Shown here one piece after another: positions 29,362-37,990 of a stretch of 64,000 bases of DNA. This DNA comes from Comamonas resistens (GTDB lineage: Bacteria; Pseudomonadota; Gammaproteobacteria; Burkholderiales; Burkholderiaceae_C): contig NZ_CP125947.1 of the NCBI RefSeq assembly GCF_030064165.1, positions 372,001 to 436,000 of the forward strand, read 5' to 3'. The translations under genes were made by a program, and so were the position numbers. Within the stretch, counting starts at the first letter, position 1. Each line of letters starts with the position of its first letter. The notes below the pieces were generated by a model. It saw nothing but the letters and a program-made list of their open reading frames with translations. It was not told the DNA's origin and ran no database searches.

Positions 29362-30162
29362 ATGCGCCTGTACACCACGCCCGTTACCACTGTGGAAATG
29401 ACGGTACCCGAGACCTCCGGAACGCTGGAGCAGCGCTTTGCACTGTTCGGCGGCATGGCTTTTTTGTTCACTCTGGCGCTGGTGTTGCCCGGCATGGCGC
29501 AGCCCGAGCACTATCACGCGTTTGCCGACCGGCGCGCTTGGGGCGCTCTGCCGCATGCGGCCGATGTGCTGAGCAATCTGGGTTTTGTACTGGCGGGGCT
29601 TGCCGGTTTTGTGGCGCTGTGGCGTGCCGATCTTTGCCGACTGCGTGGTACGGCCAGAGCGTTGTGCGCCTTGTTTTTTGCAGGACTGCTGTGCTCGGCT
29701 GCGGGCTCGGCCGTCTATCACTGGGCGCCGCAGAATGCCAGCCTGGTCTGGGATCGTCTGGGCATGAGCGTGGCTTTTGCCGGTTTGCTGGGGTTGGCGG
29801 TGCAGACCCGCATCGACGATATCAGCGCCCGCCTGGCGACGATGGTGATGCTGCTGGCGGCCCCGGCCAGCATATGGGTCTGGGCGCAGACCAGCAATGT
29901 CCTGCCCTGGGTGCTGGTGCAGGCAGGCGGCATGCTGATGGTGTTGTGGCTGGCTTTTGTGTCGCCGCGTCGCCATGCACTGCCGGTGGAGCTGGGTTGG
30001 GTGATCGGTCTGTACGCCTTGGCCAAGTTGCTGGAGATATCCGACAGCGATGTCTTTGATGTCAGCGGCCACCTGATCTCCGGCCATAGTCTCAAGCATG
30101 GGGTGGCTGCCGCCGCGGCATGGCCGGTGCTGCGTGCGCTGCGACAATGGCGAGAACAGTAA
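29362..30162 (+). CDS. Ceramidase-domain membrane protein (CREST superfamily)
   Basis: A 266-aa integral membrane protein with about seven hydrophobic segments. It has the hallmarks of the alkaline ceramidase / CREST hydrolase superfamily: ADVLSNLGF near residue 58, GSAVYHWAP followed by VWDRLGMS near 120, and a C-terminal SGHSLKHGVAAAA. The conserved Ser, Asp and His residues would build a zinc-dependent amide hydrolase site in the membrane. The real substrate is unknown, because this clade is not known to be rich in sphingolipids. ATG 29362 has AAGGAGC upstream. Confidence 0.8.
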   Translation: MRLYTTPVTTVEMTVPETSGTLEQRFALFGGMAFLFTLALVLPGMAQPEHYHAFADRRAWGALPHAADVLSNLGFVLAGLAGFVALWRADLCRLRGTARALCALFFAGLLCSAAGSAVYHWAPQNASLVWDRLGMSVAFAGLLGLAVQTRIDDISARLATMVMLLAAPASIWVWAQTSNVLPWVLVQAGGMLMVLWLAFVSPRRHALPVELGWVIGLYALAKLLEISDSDVFDVSGHLISGHSLKHGVAAAAAWPVLRALRQWREQ

Positions 30163-30267
30163 TTTTCATAGCGGCTTACGCAGCAGTATCAAGCGGTTGC
30201 GGCATAAAACCTACACAAAACTCAAAGCAAATAGGCAAAATGCCAGCAGCGCACCAGGGAGAGACCC

Positions 30268-32235
30268 ATGAATTCAACGCCGGCCGGTGAGACGACAGCC
30301 CTTGCAGATCCGCACTCGCACCCGGATTCGCATCCCAATCAGTTTGCCCTGCTGGGCCAGCGCCGCTTTGCGCCGTTCTTCTGGACGCAGTTTGCCGGGG
30401 CGGGTAACGACAATCTGTTCAAGTTCGCCTTCACGGTGATGGTGACCTACCAGCTCAGCGTCTCGTGGCTGCCGCCTTCTATGGCCGGGCTGGTGATTGG
30501 TGCGCTGTTCACCTTGCCCTATCTGCTGTTTTCTGCCACCTCGGGGCAGCTGACCGACAAATGGGACAAGACGCGCATGTTCCGCCTCGTGAAGAACCTG
30601 GAAATCGTCATCATGCTGATCGCGGCCTGGGGCTTTATCCAGGCCAATGTGCCGGTGCTGCTGCTGTGCGTGTTTCTCATGGGGCTGCACTCCACGCTGT
30701 TCGGCCCCGTCAAGTTCGCCTACCTGCCCCAGGTGCTCAATGACCGCGAACTCACTGGCGGCAACGGCATGGTGGAGATGGGAACCTTTGTCGCCATCCT
30801 GCTGGGCCAGGTCGCCGGTGGCTTGTTGATTGCCGTGCCCGAAGTCGGTCATATGCAAGTAGCCATGGCCTGCGTGTCGGTGGCCATCATCGGCCGTATC
30901 TGTGCGCAATTCATTCCCCATGCGCCGGCAACCGACCCGGGCCTGGTCATCAACTGGAATCCGTTCACCGAAACCTGGCGCAACCTTCAACTGGCACGTC
31001 AGCAGCCCGTGGTGTTCCGCTCGCTGCTGGGCATCAGCTGGATGTGGTTCTTCGGCGCGGTGTTCCTCTCGCAGTTTCCCAGCTTTGCCAAGGAGGTGCT
31101 GCATGGCGACGAGCATGTGGCATCGCTGCTGCTGGTGATCTTCTCGGTCGGTATCGGCATTGGCTCGCTGCTGTGCGAGGTGTTCAGCCGCCGTCAGGTG
31201 GAAATCGGCCTGGTGCCGCTGGGTGCCATAGGCATGAGCGTGTTCGCGGTGGATCTGTTCTTTGCCACGCGCTCCCTGCCGGCCTCCGAGCTGATGGGCG
31301 TGGCGACTTTCTTCGCCGAGCACAGGCATTGGCGCGTGATGCTGGACCTGGGGCTGCTGGCGCTATCGGCCGGTATCTACAGCGTGCCCATGTATGCGCT
31401 GATCCAGATGCGCAGCCAGCCCACGCACCGTGCGCGCATCATCGCGGCCAACAATATCCTGAACGCGCTGTTCATGATCGCCTCCGCCGTGCTGGCCGGC
31501 GCCCTGCTGGCCGCAGGCTGCAGCATTCCCCAGGTGTTTCTGATCACCGGCATTGCCAATGCCATCGTGGCGCTTTATGTGTTCCTGTTGGTGCCCGAGT
31601 ATCTGCTGCGCTTCGTGGCCTGGGTCATCACCCACTTTGTCTATCGTTTCAAGGTGCGTGGCTACGAAAACATCCCCAGCCAGGGTGCTGCGGTGCTGGT
31701 CTGCAACCACGTGAGTTTTGTCGATGCCATCCTGCTCATGGCGGCCAGCCCCAGGCCCATCCACTTTGTGATGGACCACCGCATCTTCCAGGCTCCGGTG
31801 CTGGGCTGGCTGTTCAAACTGGCCAAGGCAATTCCGATCGCTCCGCACAAGGAGGATCCTGCAACCTATGAAGCCGCGTTCGCGCGTGCGGCAGAGGTGC
31901 TGCGCGAGGGCGATCTGCTGGCCATCTTCCCAGAAGGTGGAATCACCTTTGACGGCCAGTTGCAACCCTTCAAGGGCGGCATCATGAAGATTCTCGAACG
32001 AGCCAGGGACGATGGCCTGAATGTGCCGGTCATCCCCATGGCGCTGACCAATCTATGGGGCTCCTACTTCAGCCGCATCGAGGTGCGCGCAGGCAAGAAT
32101 GTGGCCATGGTCAAGCCGCTGCGTCGCGGCCTGTTCAACCGCGTGGGCCTGGAGGTGGGCACGCCGGTGTCGGCTTTCGAGGTCACGCCAGGTTTGCTGC
32201 AGCAGCGCGTGGCGGATCTGCTGCACAAGGGTTGA
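30268..32235 (+). CDS. MFS lysophospholipid transporter (LplT-like) fused to PlsC-type acyltransferase
   Basis: A 655-aa fusion. Residues 20-430 are a 12-helix major facilitator domain resembling LplT (QFAGAGNDNLFKFAF, then FGPVKFAYLPQ). Residues about 450-640 are a glycerolipid acyltransferase with the NHVSFVDA motif (NHx4D type), the HFVMDHRIF segment and the FPEGGITFDG motif. Known relatives flip lysophospholipids inward and re-acylate them. In E. coli the second protein Aas also carries an acyl-ACP synthetase domain; that part is missing, and the stop codon is followed at once by the convergent DUF3047 gene. The ribosome site GGGAGAGACCC precedes ATG. Confidence 0.88.
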   Translation: MNSTPAGETTALADPHSHPDSHPNQFALLGQRRFAPFFWTQFAGAGNDNLFKFAFTVMVTYQLSVSWLPPSMAGLVIGALFTLPYLLFSATSGQLTDKWDKTRMFRLVKNLEIVIMLIAAWGFIQANVPVLLLCVFLMGLHSTLFGPVKFAYLPQVLNDRELTGGNGMVEMGTFVAILLGQVAGGLLIAVPEVGHMQVAMACVSVAIIGRICAQFIPHAPATDPGLVINWNPFTETWRNLQLARQQPVVFRSLLGISWMWFFGAVFLSQFPSFAKEVLHGDEHVASLLLVIFSVGIGIGSLLCEVFSRRQVEIGLVPLGAIGMSVFAVDLFFATRSLPASELMGVATFFAEHRHWRVMLDLGLLALSAGIYSVPMYALIQMRSQPTHRARIIAANNILNALFMIASAVLAGALLAAGCSIPQVFLITGIANAIVALYVFLLVPEYLLRFVAWVITHFVYRFKVRGYENIPSQGAAVLVCNHVSFVDAILLMAASPRPIHFVMDHRIFQAPVLGWLFKLAKAIPIAPHKEDPATYEAAFARAAEVLREGDLLAIFPEGGITFDGQLQPFKGGIMKILERARDDGLNVPVIPMALTNLWGSYFSRIEVRAGKNVAMVKPLRRGLFNRVGLEVGTPVSAFEVTPGLLQQRVADLLHKG

Positions 32236-32243
32236 GAGGAGCC

Positions 32244-32993
32244 TCAGGGGTGCAGATGGATGTCACCCATATAGGCCAGACCGCTGCCGTGGGTGTTGTC
32301 CGAGTCGGCGGAGATGGTGATGCCGATCAGCATGGGCATGGCGCTGGATTCATCGCCGAAGACCTGGGCGTAGTCGGCTGCCAGATTGCGCTGCTCCGCC
32401 ACCCACTGGCCCAGGTGCTGCTCGCCGCTTTGCAGCACGATGTAGCGCATGCGATGGGTAAAGGCATTGTGCTGGGTGCTGCCCACGGCCTGTTTGTTGT
32501 CCCAGACATAGCAAAGCGTCTCAGCCGGAATATTCTCTCCCGTGCTGATCCTGCCCAGGCGCAGCCTGGTGCGCTCGCCCAGGCTCAGCTGTGATTTGTC
32601 AAAGTCGAAGGACACGCAGAGCTTGAGCGCGGAGTCATCGCCTGCCTTGCGGCTGATGTCGGCCTTTTCCACTAGGTGGTCGACACGCCAGCGCCACTGC
32701 AGCTGCGGGCTGGCCGAAGGCGCCTGGTGCAGGGCATAAACCATATTGCCGTAGGCATCCTGGGTGGCGACGCGCAGCACATGCTGGCCGTCGAGCTCCG
32801 CCACCGTGAATTCGGTGGCGTTTTTGCCGGGCAGGGTGGCAAAGTGCCAGGGCGCGGGCAGGGGGCCGGTGCTCATCTTCGAGAATGTCAGGGCAATATC
32901 GTCCTGGGCCCAGCCGCTGCCTGCGCAGAGGCCCAGGGCTGCGGCGACAGCCAGCGCAGGGCCGCGGGTAAAGGTCCGCATGATGGGGCTCAT
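32244..32993 (-). CDS. DUF3047 secreted protein
   Basis: A 249-aa protein with a signal peptide ending at about residue 29 (GLCAGSGWA before QDD). The body (APWHFATLPGKNATEF, LQWRWRVDHLVEKADI, LCVSFDFD, ETLCYVWDNKQAVGS, ADYAQVFGDE, IGITISADSDNT) follows the DUF3047 pattern, a beta-sandwich-like periplasmic family of unknown function. ATG 32981 (residue 5) is an equally possible start. It is convergent with the transporter-acyltransferase gene, 8 bases apart. Confidence 0.82.
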   Translation of the reverse strand: MSPIMRTFTRGPALAVAAALGLCAGSGWAQDDIALTFSKMSTGPLPAPWHFATLPGKNATEFTVAELDGQHVLRVATQDAYGNMVYALHQAPSASPQLQWRWRVDHLVEKADISRKAGDDSALKLCVSFDFDKSQLSLGERTRLRLGRISTGENIPAETLCYVWDNKQAVGSTQHNAFTHRMRYIVLQSGEQHLGQWVAEQRNLAADYAQVFGDESSAMPMLIGITISADSDNTHGSGLAYMGDIHLHP

Positions 32994-33197
32994 GATGATT
33001 GATAGTGGTGGGCCATGGATCGAGGCAAGATGTTGCCCGGGCGTCAGTCCGCCTCAAAGTATCAATGCAAGATACTGCGAGCGCTGCGACGCGCTGATTT
33101 TGACAAAACACCATGTGCTTTGCTGTTGGCGCATCGATGATTCATCTGTCGCCGCTACAAGGCGGTGACAGATTTCAACAACAACCGGGAGCTTTCA

Positions 33198-33662
33198 GTG
33201 ATTTCAACCTCGACCCTGATCCGCCCTTTGCGCAACGGCCTGTGTGCGCTTGGCATGGCCTGCGCCTTGCTGTGCGGCGGTAGTGCTTATGCGCAAAGCG
33301 AGGCTTCTCTGGTGCTGTCGGCTCTGCCCGTGGCATCGGTGGTCGCTGCAGCCTCCGGTGGAGGATCGGAGCATGTCGTGGCTATTCCCCTTTTCCTGTC
33401 TGCTGCTGGCGCCTCTGTGGTGGTCGAGGCGGTGGAGTCCAGCGCCGAAGGCGTGAGCTATGTGCTCAAGAATGTGGCAGATGGCACTTCTGCCGTGGTC
33501 AAGGTTTCTGGCCAGGCGGCAGGCGCACTCTCAGTGGGCGTGGGCACGGTGGTGCAGACCAGTGTGATCGGCGCCGGCGTGATTCTTTCCGCTGCAGGCA
33601 AGGTGCTGGCCTTCATCCCCAATGAAATCGGCAAGGCACTGATGCACAACGAGCGTCTGTAA
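33198..33662 (+). CDS. Small secreted protein, STM0539-like
   Basis: A 154-aa product with a signal peptide (LRNGLCALGMACALLCGGSA, cleaved near YAQ). The mature part is almost free of charge and rich in Val, Ala, Gly and Ser (LPVASVVAAASGGG, VVEAVESSAEGVSYVL), ending IPNEIGKALMHNERL. I associate this pattern with STM0539-type proteins that sit beside DUF2145 genes; the name is uncertain and the function unknown. GTG 33198 has GGGAG at 33187-33191, better than ATG 33165. The DUF2145 gene begins 14 bases after the stop. Confidence 0.7.
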   Translation: MISTSTLIRPLRNGLCALGMACALLCGGSAYAQSEASLVLSALPVASVVAAASGGGSEHVVAIPLFLSAAGASVVVEAVESSAEGVSYVLKNVADGTSAVVKVSGQAAGALSVGVGTVVQTSVIGAGVILSAAGKVLAFIPNEIGKALMHNERL

Positions 33663-33676
33663 ACACGGAGGTCACC

Positions 33677-34525
33677 ATGAAACATACGGCCGTGCATGCC
33701 ATGCTGCCCGCACAGAACCGTCGCCAGACTTTGTCCAGTACCGCTTTGCTGGTGCTGGGGGTCACCCTGATGGCCTGGACCGGCTTGGCCCAGGCGGGCC
33801 GAAGCTGTGAAAACAAGCCCTTGACGGCCGAGACCATGAGCAAGGGCCTGAATCTGGCGTTGAACACCGCCAGGGCACTGGATGCCGAATACAAGAAGAA
33901 CGGCACCCAGGTCGTGCTGCTGGCACGGGAAGGGCAGGATCTGAGCAAGTACGAGCTCAAATATTCCCATTACGGCTGGGCCTACCGTACCCCGGAGGGA
34001 ATATGGCGTGTGGCGCACAAGCTCAACGAATGCGGCACGGCAGGTGGCCATGTCTATCGTCAGGGCCTGGGTGAATTTTTCCTCGACGATATGTGGAGCT
34101 ATACGGCCGGCATTCAGGTTCCCACGCCAGCCGTACAGAAGGCGCTGTGGAGTTTTCTGACCCAGCCCACGGTGCTGCGTCTGCAAAACGAGCCCTACAG
34201 CATGGTCAGCTATGCCTGGGGGCAGAAGTATCAGCAGTCCAACCAGTGGGCGACCGAGACATTGGCTGCGGCCATGAGCCCCGCCAACATCCAGAACCGG
34301 GCGCAGGCCCAGAGCTGGCTGCAAAGCCAGGGCTATGAGCCCGGTGTGCTGATCATCCGCGCGTTCTCCAGGCTGGGCGGTCGCATGACTGCGGCCAATA
34401 TTGCGTTTGACGACCATCCCAATGATAAGCGCTATGCCAGCCGCATCGAGACGGTGACCGTGGATTCCGTGACCCGTTGGCTGCAGCGAGCGCAACTGGC
34501 ATCCGAGGTACGGGAAGTCCGCTGA
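33677..34525 (+). CDS. DUF2145 secreted protein
   Basis: A 282-aa protein with an N-terminal signal segment (residues about 20-41, ending AQAG). Recognisable DUF2145 blocks are TARALDAEYKKNGTQVVLLAREGQDLSKY (spread over residues 62-92), YSHYGWAYR, KLNECGTA and MVSYAWGQKYQQSNQW. The His and Cys positions hint at a papain-like or NlpC-like fold, but this is only an impression. It lies between the STM0539-like and zinc-ribbon membrane protein genes in one operon; AGGTCACC precedes ATG. Confidence 0.8.
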   Translation: MKHTAVHAMLPAQNRRQTLSSTALLVLGVTLMAWTGLAQAGRSCENKPLTAETMSKGLNLALNTARALDAEYKKNGTQVVLLAREGQDLSKYELKYSHYGWAYRTPEGIWRVAHKLNECGTAGGHVYRQGLGEFFLDDMWSYTAGIQVPTPAVQKALWSFLTQPTVLRLQNEPYSMVSYAWGQKYQQSNQWATETLAAAMSPANIQNRAQAQSWLQSQGYEPGVLIIRAFSRLGGRMTAANIAFDDHPNDKRYASRIETVTVDSVTRWLQRAQLASEVREVR

Positions 34526-34596
34526 ATTTCAAGAAAATCTGTCTCTGGTGTATTGAGGTCATACGCTGTCAGCTATGAATTGAGGAGCGATTGAAT

Positions 34597-35706
34597 ATGA
34601 GTAAATCCCTGCGATTGCCGGAAAAATGGTTCCGCCGCGGCCTGTGGCTGGTGGCCGCGGCCTTTGCTTTTTTTCTGATAGGACTGGGCAGCCTGGTTGT
34701 CGGCAATCTGCCGCAACCCAATACGGCGCTGGAGGTGGAACATTTCATCCCCGATGCCGATGCACAGCGCGTGCAGGCTGCGATCAACAAGGCGCAGGCC
34801 CTGGCCCATCAGACGGGCCGGGAGCGTGACAAGGCACAGCTCAAATACGATGCCGAAAGAGCCCGCTATCAGTCCGCGCGCGACACGTTCGAGAACTGGG
34901 TGTCCACACGCCGCGCGACCGAACGACCCGAGCAGGATGCAGAACTGCTGGCCCGCACCAAGGCACTTGACGCTATCAAGCAGTCCGAAAACAAGGCCCG
35001 CGAGGAGCTGGAAAAGCAGGAGCAGACCAATCTGGAAGCCTCGCAGGCCGTCTCGAACGCCGAAGTCGAGATGAGCCAGTTGCGAGACGCGGCCTACCCG
35101 CAGTGGCAATCGGCCATGCGTGCCAGCGAGCTGCGCGTTTTCCTCTATCGCCTGGCGATCACCTTGCCTTTGCTGGTGGTGGCAGGCTGGCTGTTCGCCA
35201 AGAAGCGCAAGAGCACATGGTGGCCTTTTGTTTGGGGCTTCATCTTCTTCGCGCTGTTTGCCTTCTTTGTGGAGCTGGTTCCCTATCTGCCCGACTACGG
35301 CGGCTATGTCCGCTATATCGTGGGCATCGTGGTCACGGTGCTGCTGGGCCGATACGCCATCATTGCGCTCAATCGCTACCTGGAAAAGCAAAAGCAGCGC
35401 GAGGCCATGCCCGAGGTGCAGCGCCGTGAGGAGCTGAGCTATGACGTGGCGCTGGAGCGGCTGTCCAAGAGCGTATGCCCGGGTTGCGAGCGTCCCGTGG
35501 ACCTCAAGAACACCGAGATCGACTTCTGCCCGCACTGCGGCATCGGCCTGTTCGACCACTGCGGCCATTGCCAAACGCGCAAGAGTGCCTTCTCGCGTTT
35601 TTGCCATGCCTGCGGCACGCCGGCGAGCAAGGTGGTGCCGGTGCCTTCCGCCAGCGCAGCCAAGGTCTCGGCAGGCCTGGTCGAGCCGCCCGGCCAGGCC
35701 AGTTAA
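34597..35706 (+). CDS. Membrane protein with coiled coil and C-terminal zinc ribbons
   Basis: A 369-aa protein. One transmembrane helix lies at residues 15-38. A charged coiled coil follows at about 50-170, rich in Glu, Arg, Gln and Ala. Three more hydrophobic helices lie at about 185-260, and a basic stretch links to the C-terminus. There the cysteines form CPGC, CPHC, CGHC and CHACG motifs, enough for two zinc ribbons. The layout suggests a protein anchored in the inner membrane with a cytoplasmic zinc-binding tail. I do not recognise a named family. ATG 34597 is chosen because the TTG two codons earlier is too close to the GAGGAG site. Confidence 0.75.
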   Translation: MSKSLRLPEKWFRRGLWLVAAAFAFFLIGLGSLVVGNLPQPNTALEVEHFIPDADAQRVQAAINKAQALAHQTGRERDKAQLKYDAERARYQSARDTFENWVSTRRATERPEQDAELLARTKALDAIKQSENKAREELEKQEQTNLEASQAVSNAEVEMSQLRDAAYPQWQSAMRASELRVFLYRLAITLPLLVVAGWLFAKKRKSTWWPFVWGFIFFALFAFFVELVPYLPDYGGYVRYIVGIVVTVLLGRYAIIALNRYLEKQKQREAMPEVQRREELSYDVALERLSKSVCPGCERPVDLKNTEIDFCPHCGIGLFDHCGHCQTRKSAFSRFCHACGTPASKVVPVPSASAAKVSAGLVEPPGQAS

Positions 35707-35713
35707 TTCACGG

Positions 35714-35734
35714 GCCGCAGCCTGGGCCTGCGGC
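35714..35734. terminator. Hairpin between convergent genes
   Basis: GCCGCAG pairs with CTGCGGC (7 bp, loop of 7) exactly between the two convergent stop codons. There is no T-run, so intrinsic termination is doubtful. Confidence 0.4.
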
Positions 35735-36739
35735 TCAGTCCGTGCGTATGCGCGCCTTGCGGATGGTGCTCTCCAGCACCTTCTTCTCCTGTTCCAGATA
35801 GGCCGCGAACTGCGGCTGGGTCATGCGCATGGGCTTGAAGCCGGCTTCCGTCAGCTTTCTGGCCGTGTCCGTCTCGGCCAGCACGGCTGCCGTTTCCCGG
35901 GCCAGACGGTCGACGATGCGGGCATCCGTGTGGGCCGGCACCAGCAGCCCTTGCCAGGCTTCGACCTCCAGTGCCTGCAACTGCGGCGTCTCCGACAGGC
36001 TGGGCGTCTGCGGCAGGGTGGCCACGCGCTGGCGCGAGGTCACGCCCAGGCCCCTGACCTTGCCTTCCAGAATGAAGGGCTGGGCCAGGGCCACGGGCAG
36101 CACGGCCAGATCGATCTGCCCGCCCGCCAGCTCGGTCAGCACCTGCGGGCCGGACTTGTAGGGCACATGCACCAGTTCGATGCCGGCCAGTTGCTGGATC
36201 AGCTCGCCGGTCAGGTGCAGGCTGGTGCCGACACCGTCGGTGCCGAAGGTCAGCCGCCCCGGGTGCTGGCGTGCCAGCTGCAGCAGATCGTCCGCGCTGC
36301 CGGCCGAAAGGCCGGGACGTGCGACCAGGGCAAAGACCGAGGAGGCCACGGGCGCCACGGGCTGCAGTTCCCGCAGGCCGTCATAGCGGAACCTGGTTGG
36401 CGACACCAGCGGTGCTATCAGCACCGAGCTGGCCACGCCGAACAGCAGCGTGTAGCCGTCGGCCTTGGCCTTGATGACACGCTGCGTGGCAATCGTGCCA
36501 GAGGCACCAACGATGTTCTCGATGATCACGGGCTGGTGCAACCGTTCGGCCAGGCGCGGCAGGACGAGCCTGGCGGCCACGTCCACGCTGCCGCCGGGCG
36601 CGAAGGGTACAACCACCGTCAGGGGCTGGGCCGGCCAGGATGGCGCGGTCGGGCCGGAGGCCCGAGCGGTCAGCGGCAGCTGCGGCAGCAGTGGCGCGCC
36701 CAGCGCCCAGGCGGCGAATTGTCTGCGTCGTATCGGCAT
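35735..36739 (-). CDS. Bug-family solute-binding receptor with Tat-like signal
   Basis: A 334-aa periplasmic receptor. The leader has a twin-arginine pattern (RRRQFAAWALG) and ends near ARASG. Family blocks are LTVVVPFAPGGSVDVAAR, IIENIVGASGTIATQRVIKAKADGYTL, VPYKSGPQVLTELAGGQIDLA and GLLVPAHTDARIV. It lies 23 bases downstream of the arylsulfotransferase-like gene and is surely in the same transcript, so it may capture that enzyme's substrate or product. The longer open frame upstream to 37366 is an out-of-frame shadow of the neighbour. Confidence 0.92.
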   Translation of the reverse strand: MPIRRRQFAAWALGAPLLPQLPLTARASGPTAPSWPAQPLTVVVPFAPGGSVDVAARLVLPRLAERLHQPVIIENIVGASGTIATQRVIKAKADGYTLLFGVASSVLIAPLVSPTRFRYDGLRELQPVAPVASSVFALVARPGLSAGSADDLLQLARQHPGRLTFGTDGVGTSLHLTGELIQQLAGIELVHVPYKSGPQVLTELAGGQIDLAVLPVALAQPFILEGKVRGLGVTSRQRVATLPQTPSLSETPQLQALEVEAWQGLLVPAHTDARIVDRLARETAAVLAETDTARKLTEAGFKPMRMTQPQFAAYLEQEKKVLESTIRKARIRTD

Positions 36740-36762
36740 GATGGCTCCTGCTCTGCGGTGTT

Positions 36763-37878
36763 TCAACGGGCCAGCCAGGGCAACTGGTCGGCGTGGTAGC
36801 GCCAGGTCTGGAACACGGTGTTCAGGCGTCCGGGGCCCGTGCGGCGGGCGGTGGCATCGGGGTACTCGCCGAACCAGGGCAGGATGAATTCCCAGACGAC
36901 CTCGCCTTGCGGCGTGACTTCGAACAGGCGGCCGGTGGCCGATTCGGTGATGTGGGTGTTGCCGTTCCACAGTCGCTGCGCGTTGCCCATGAAGGCGGTG
37001 TAGAAGGCGTTGACCATCTCGTCCTGGTAGCTCCATGTCACCTCGTGGGTGGCCGGGTCTATCTCCAGCACCCGCGAGAAGGCCACGTGCGCGCCTTCGC
37101 GGAAGTTGCCGTTGTCGAAGGTCAGGATGTGGCCGTTGGGAAGGGGGACCGGCGCATGCTGGTGCGAGACCACCGAGGGCGGAATGTGCAGCGTCACGGC
37201 GCCGCTGGCCTTGTCCACGCCGATGATGCCCGAGGTGGTGCGCAGGCTCATGAGCACGCTGCCGTCGCCCGCCACGGCCAGGCCGTTGACCAGCGGCCAG
37301 TGGTAGCGGCCGAAGCCCGAATGGATGGGAAAGTCCTCGGGATCGAGGTGTTCCCAGGCCTTCCATTCCCAGACCAGGCGGCCCGAGCGGTCCACCTCGC
37401 GGATCACGTCCGCATACATCACTTCATCGGGGCCGTGGGCCGTGCCCCCGGGCACGCGCTCGGCAAAGCCCGGCGGCACGGGCGCGCAGGCCGCGTACAG
37501 CAGATGGCCGTTGGGCAGCCATTGCGCGTCGTGGTGATGGGCCGGGTCCTGGTAGCTCCAGACAACCTCGCCTTCGGGCGTGACCTCGTAGAAGTCGCCG
37601 CCATGCCACATGGACCAGGGCGCATAGAGATCGGGAGAGTTCGGATGATTTCCGTTGTAGCCCAGGTTGCCATTGGGCAGGATCACGGCGTGGCGGCCTG
37701 CGCGCACGGGCAGCTTCCATTCGTGGGCCACGCGGCCTTCGATGTCTATCAGGTAGACATGGCCGTTGGCGGTCTGGGGAGCGATCAGCGTATAGCCGCC
37801 GGCACTGAGGGCGGGATCGTGGGCGATGAGACCCGTGCCGCGGCGGCGCTGGGTGACTTGGTCGACGGTGGTGGTCAT
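36763..37878 (-). CDS. Arylsulfotransferase-like (ASST family) beta-propeller protein
   Basis: A 371-aa protein built of repeated blades, each with a phrase such as HEWKLPVRAGRHAVILPNG, EVVWSYQDPAHHHDAQWLPNG and WEWKAWEHLDPEDF. This is the arylsulfotransferase propeller family, which moves sulfate between phenolic compounds through a histidine. Candidate His residues are RAGRHAV, AHHHDAQ and VSHQHAPVPLPNG. No signal peptide is visible at the chosen start (MTTTVDQVTQRRRG), although classic ASST enzymes are periplasmic. Starting 13 codons earlier does not add one. The LysR gene is divergent and probably controls it. The substrate is unknown. Confidence 0.8.
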   Translation of the reverse strand: MTTTVDQVTQRRRGTGLIAHDPALSAGGYTLIAPQTANGHVYLIDIEGRVAHEWKLPVRAGRHAVILPNGNLGYNGNHPNSPDLYAPWSMWHGGDFYEVTPEGEVVWSYQDPAHHHDAQWLPNGHLLYAACAPVPPGFAERVPGGTAHGPDEVMYADVIREVDRSGRLVWEWKAWEHLDPEDFPIHSGFGRYHWPLVNGLAVAGDGSVLMSLRTTSGIIGVDKASGAVTLHIPPSVVSHQHAPVPLPNGHILTFDNGNFREGAHVAFSRVLEIDPATHEVTWSYQDEMVNAFYTAFMGNAQRLWNGNTHITESATGRLFEVTPQGEVVWEFILPWFGEYPDATARRTGPGRLNTVFQTWRYHADQLPWLAR

Positions 37879-37990
37879 GCAGTTCTTTCTGAGACAGGAA
37901 GCGGTAACAGGCGCCACTCTAGAAGTTCGATAGCGTCAGGAATAGCTGTTTGTTTTTGATTGGGCGTCAGAAAAAAATTTACACTTGGCC

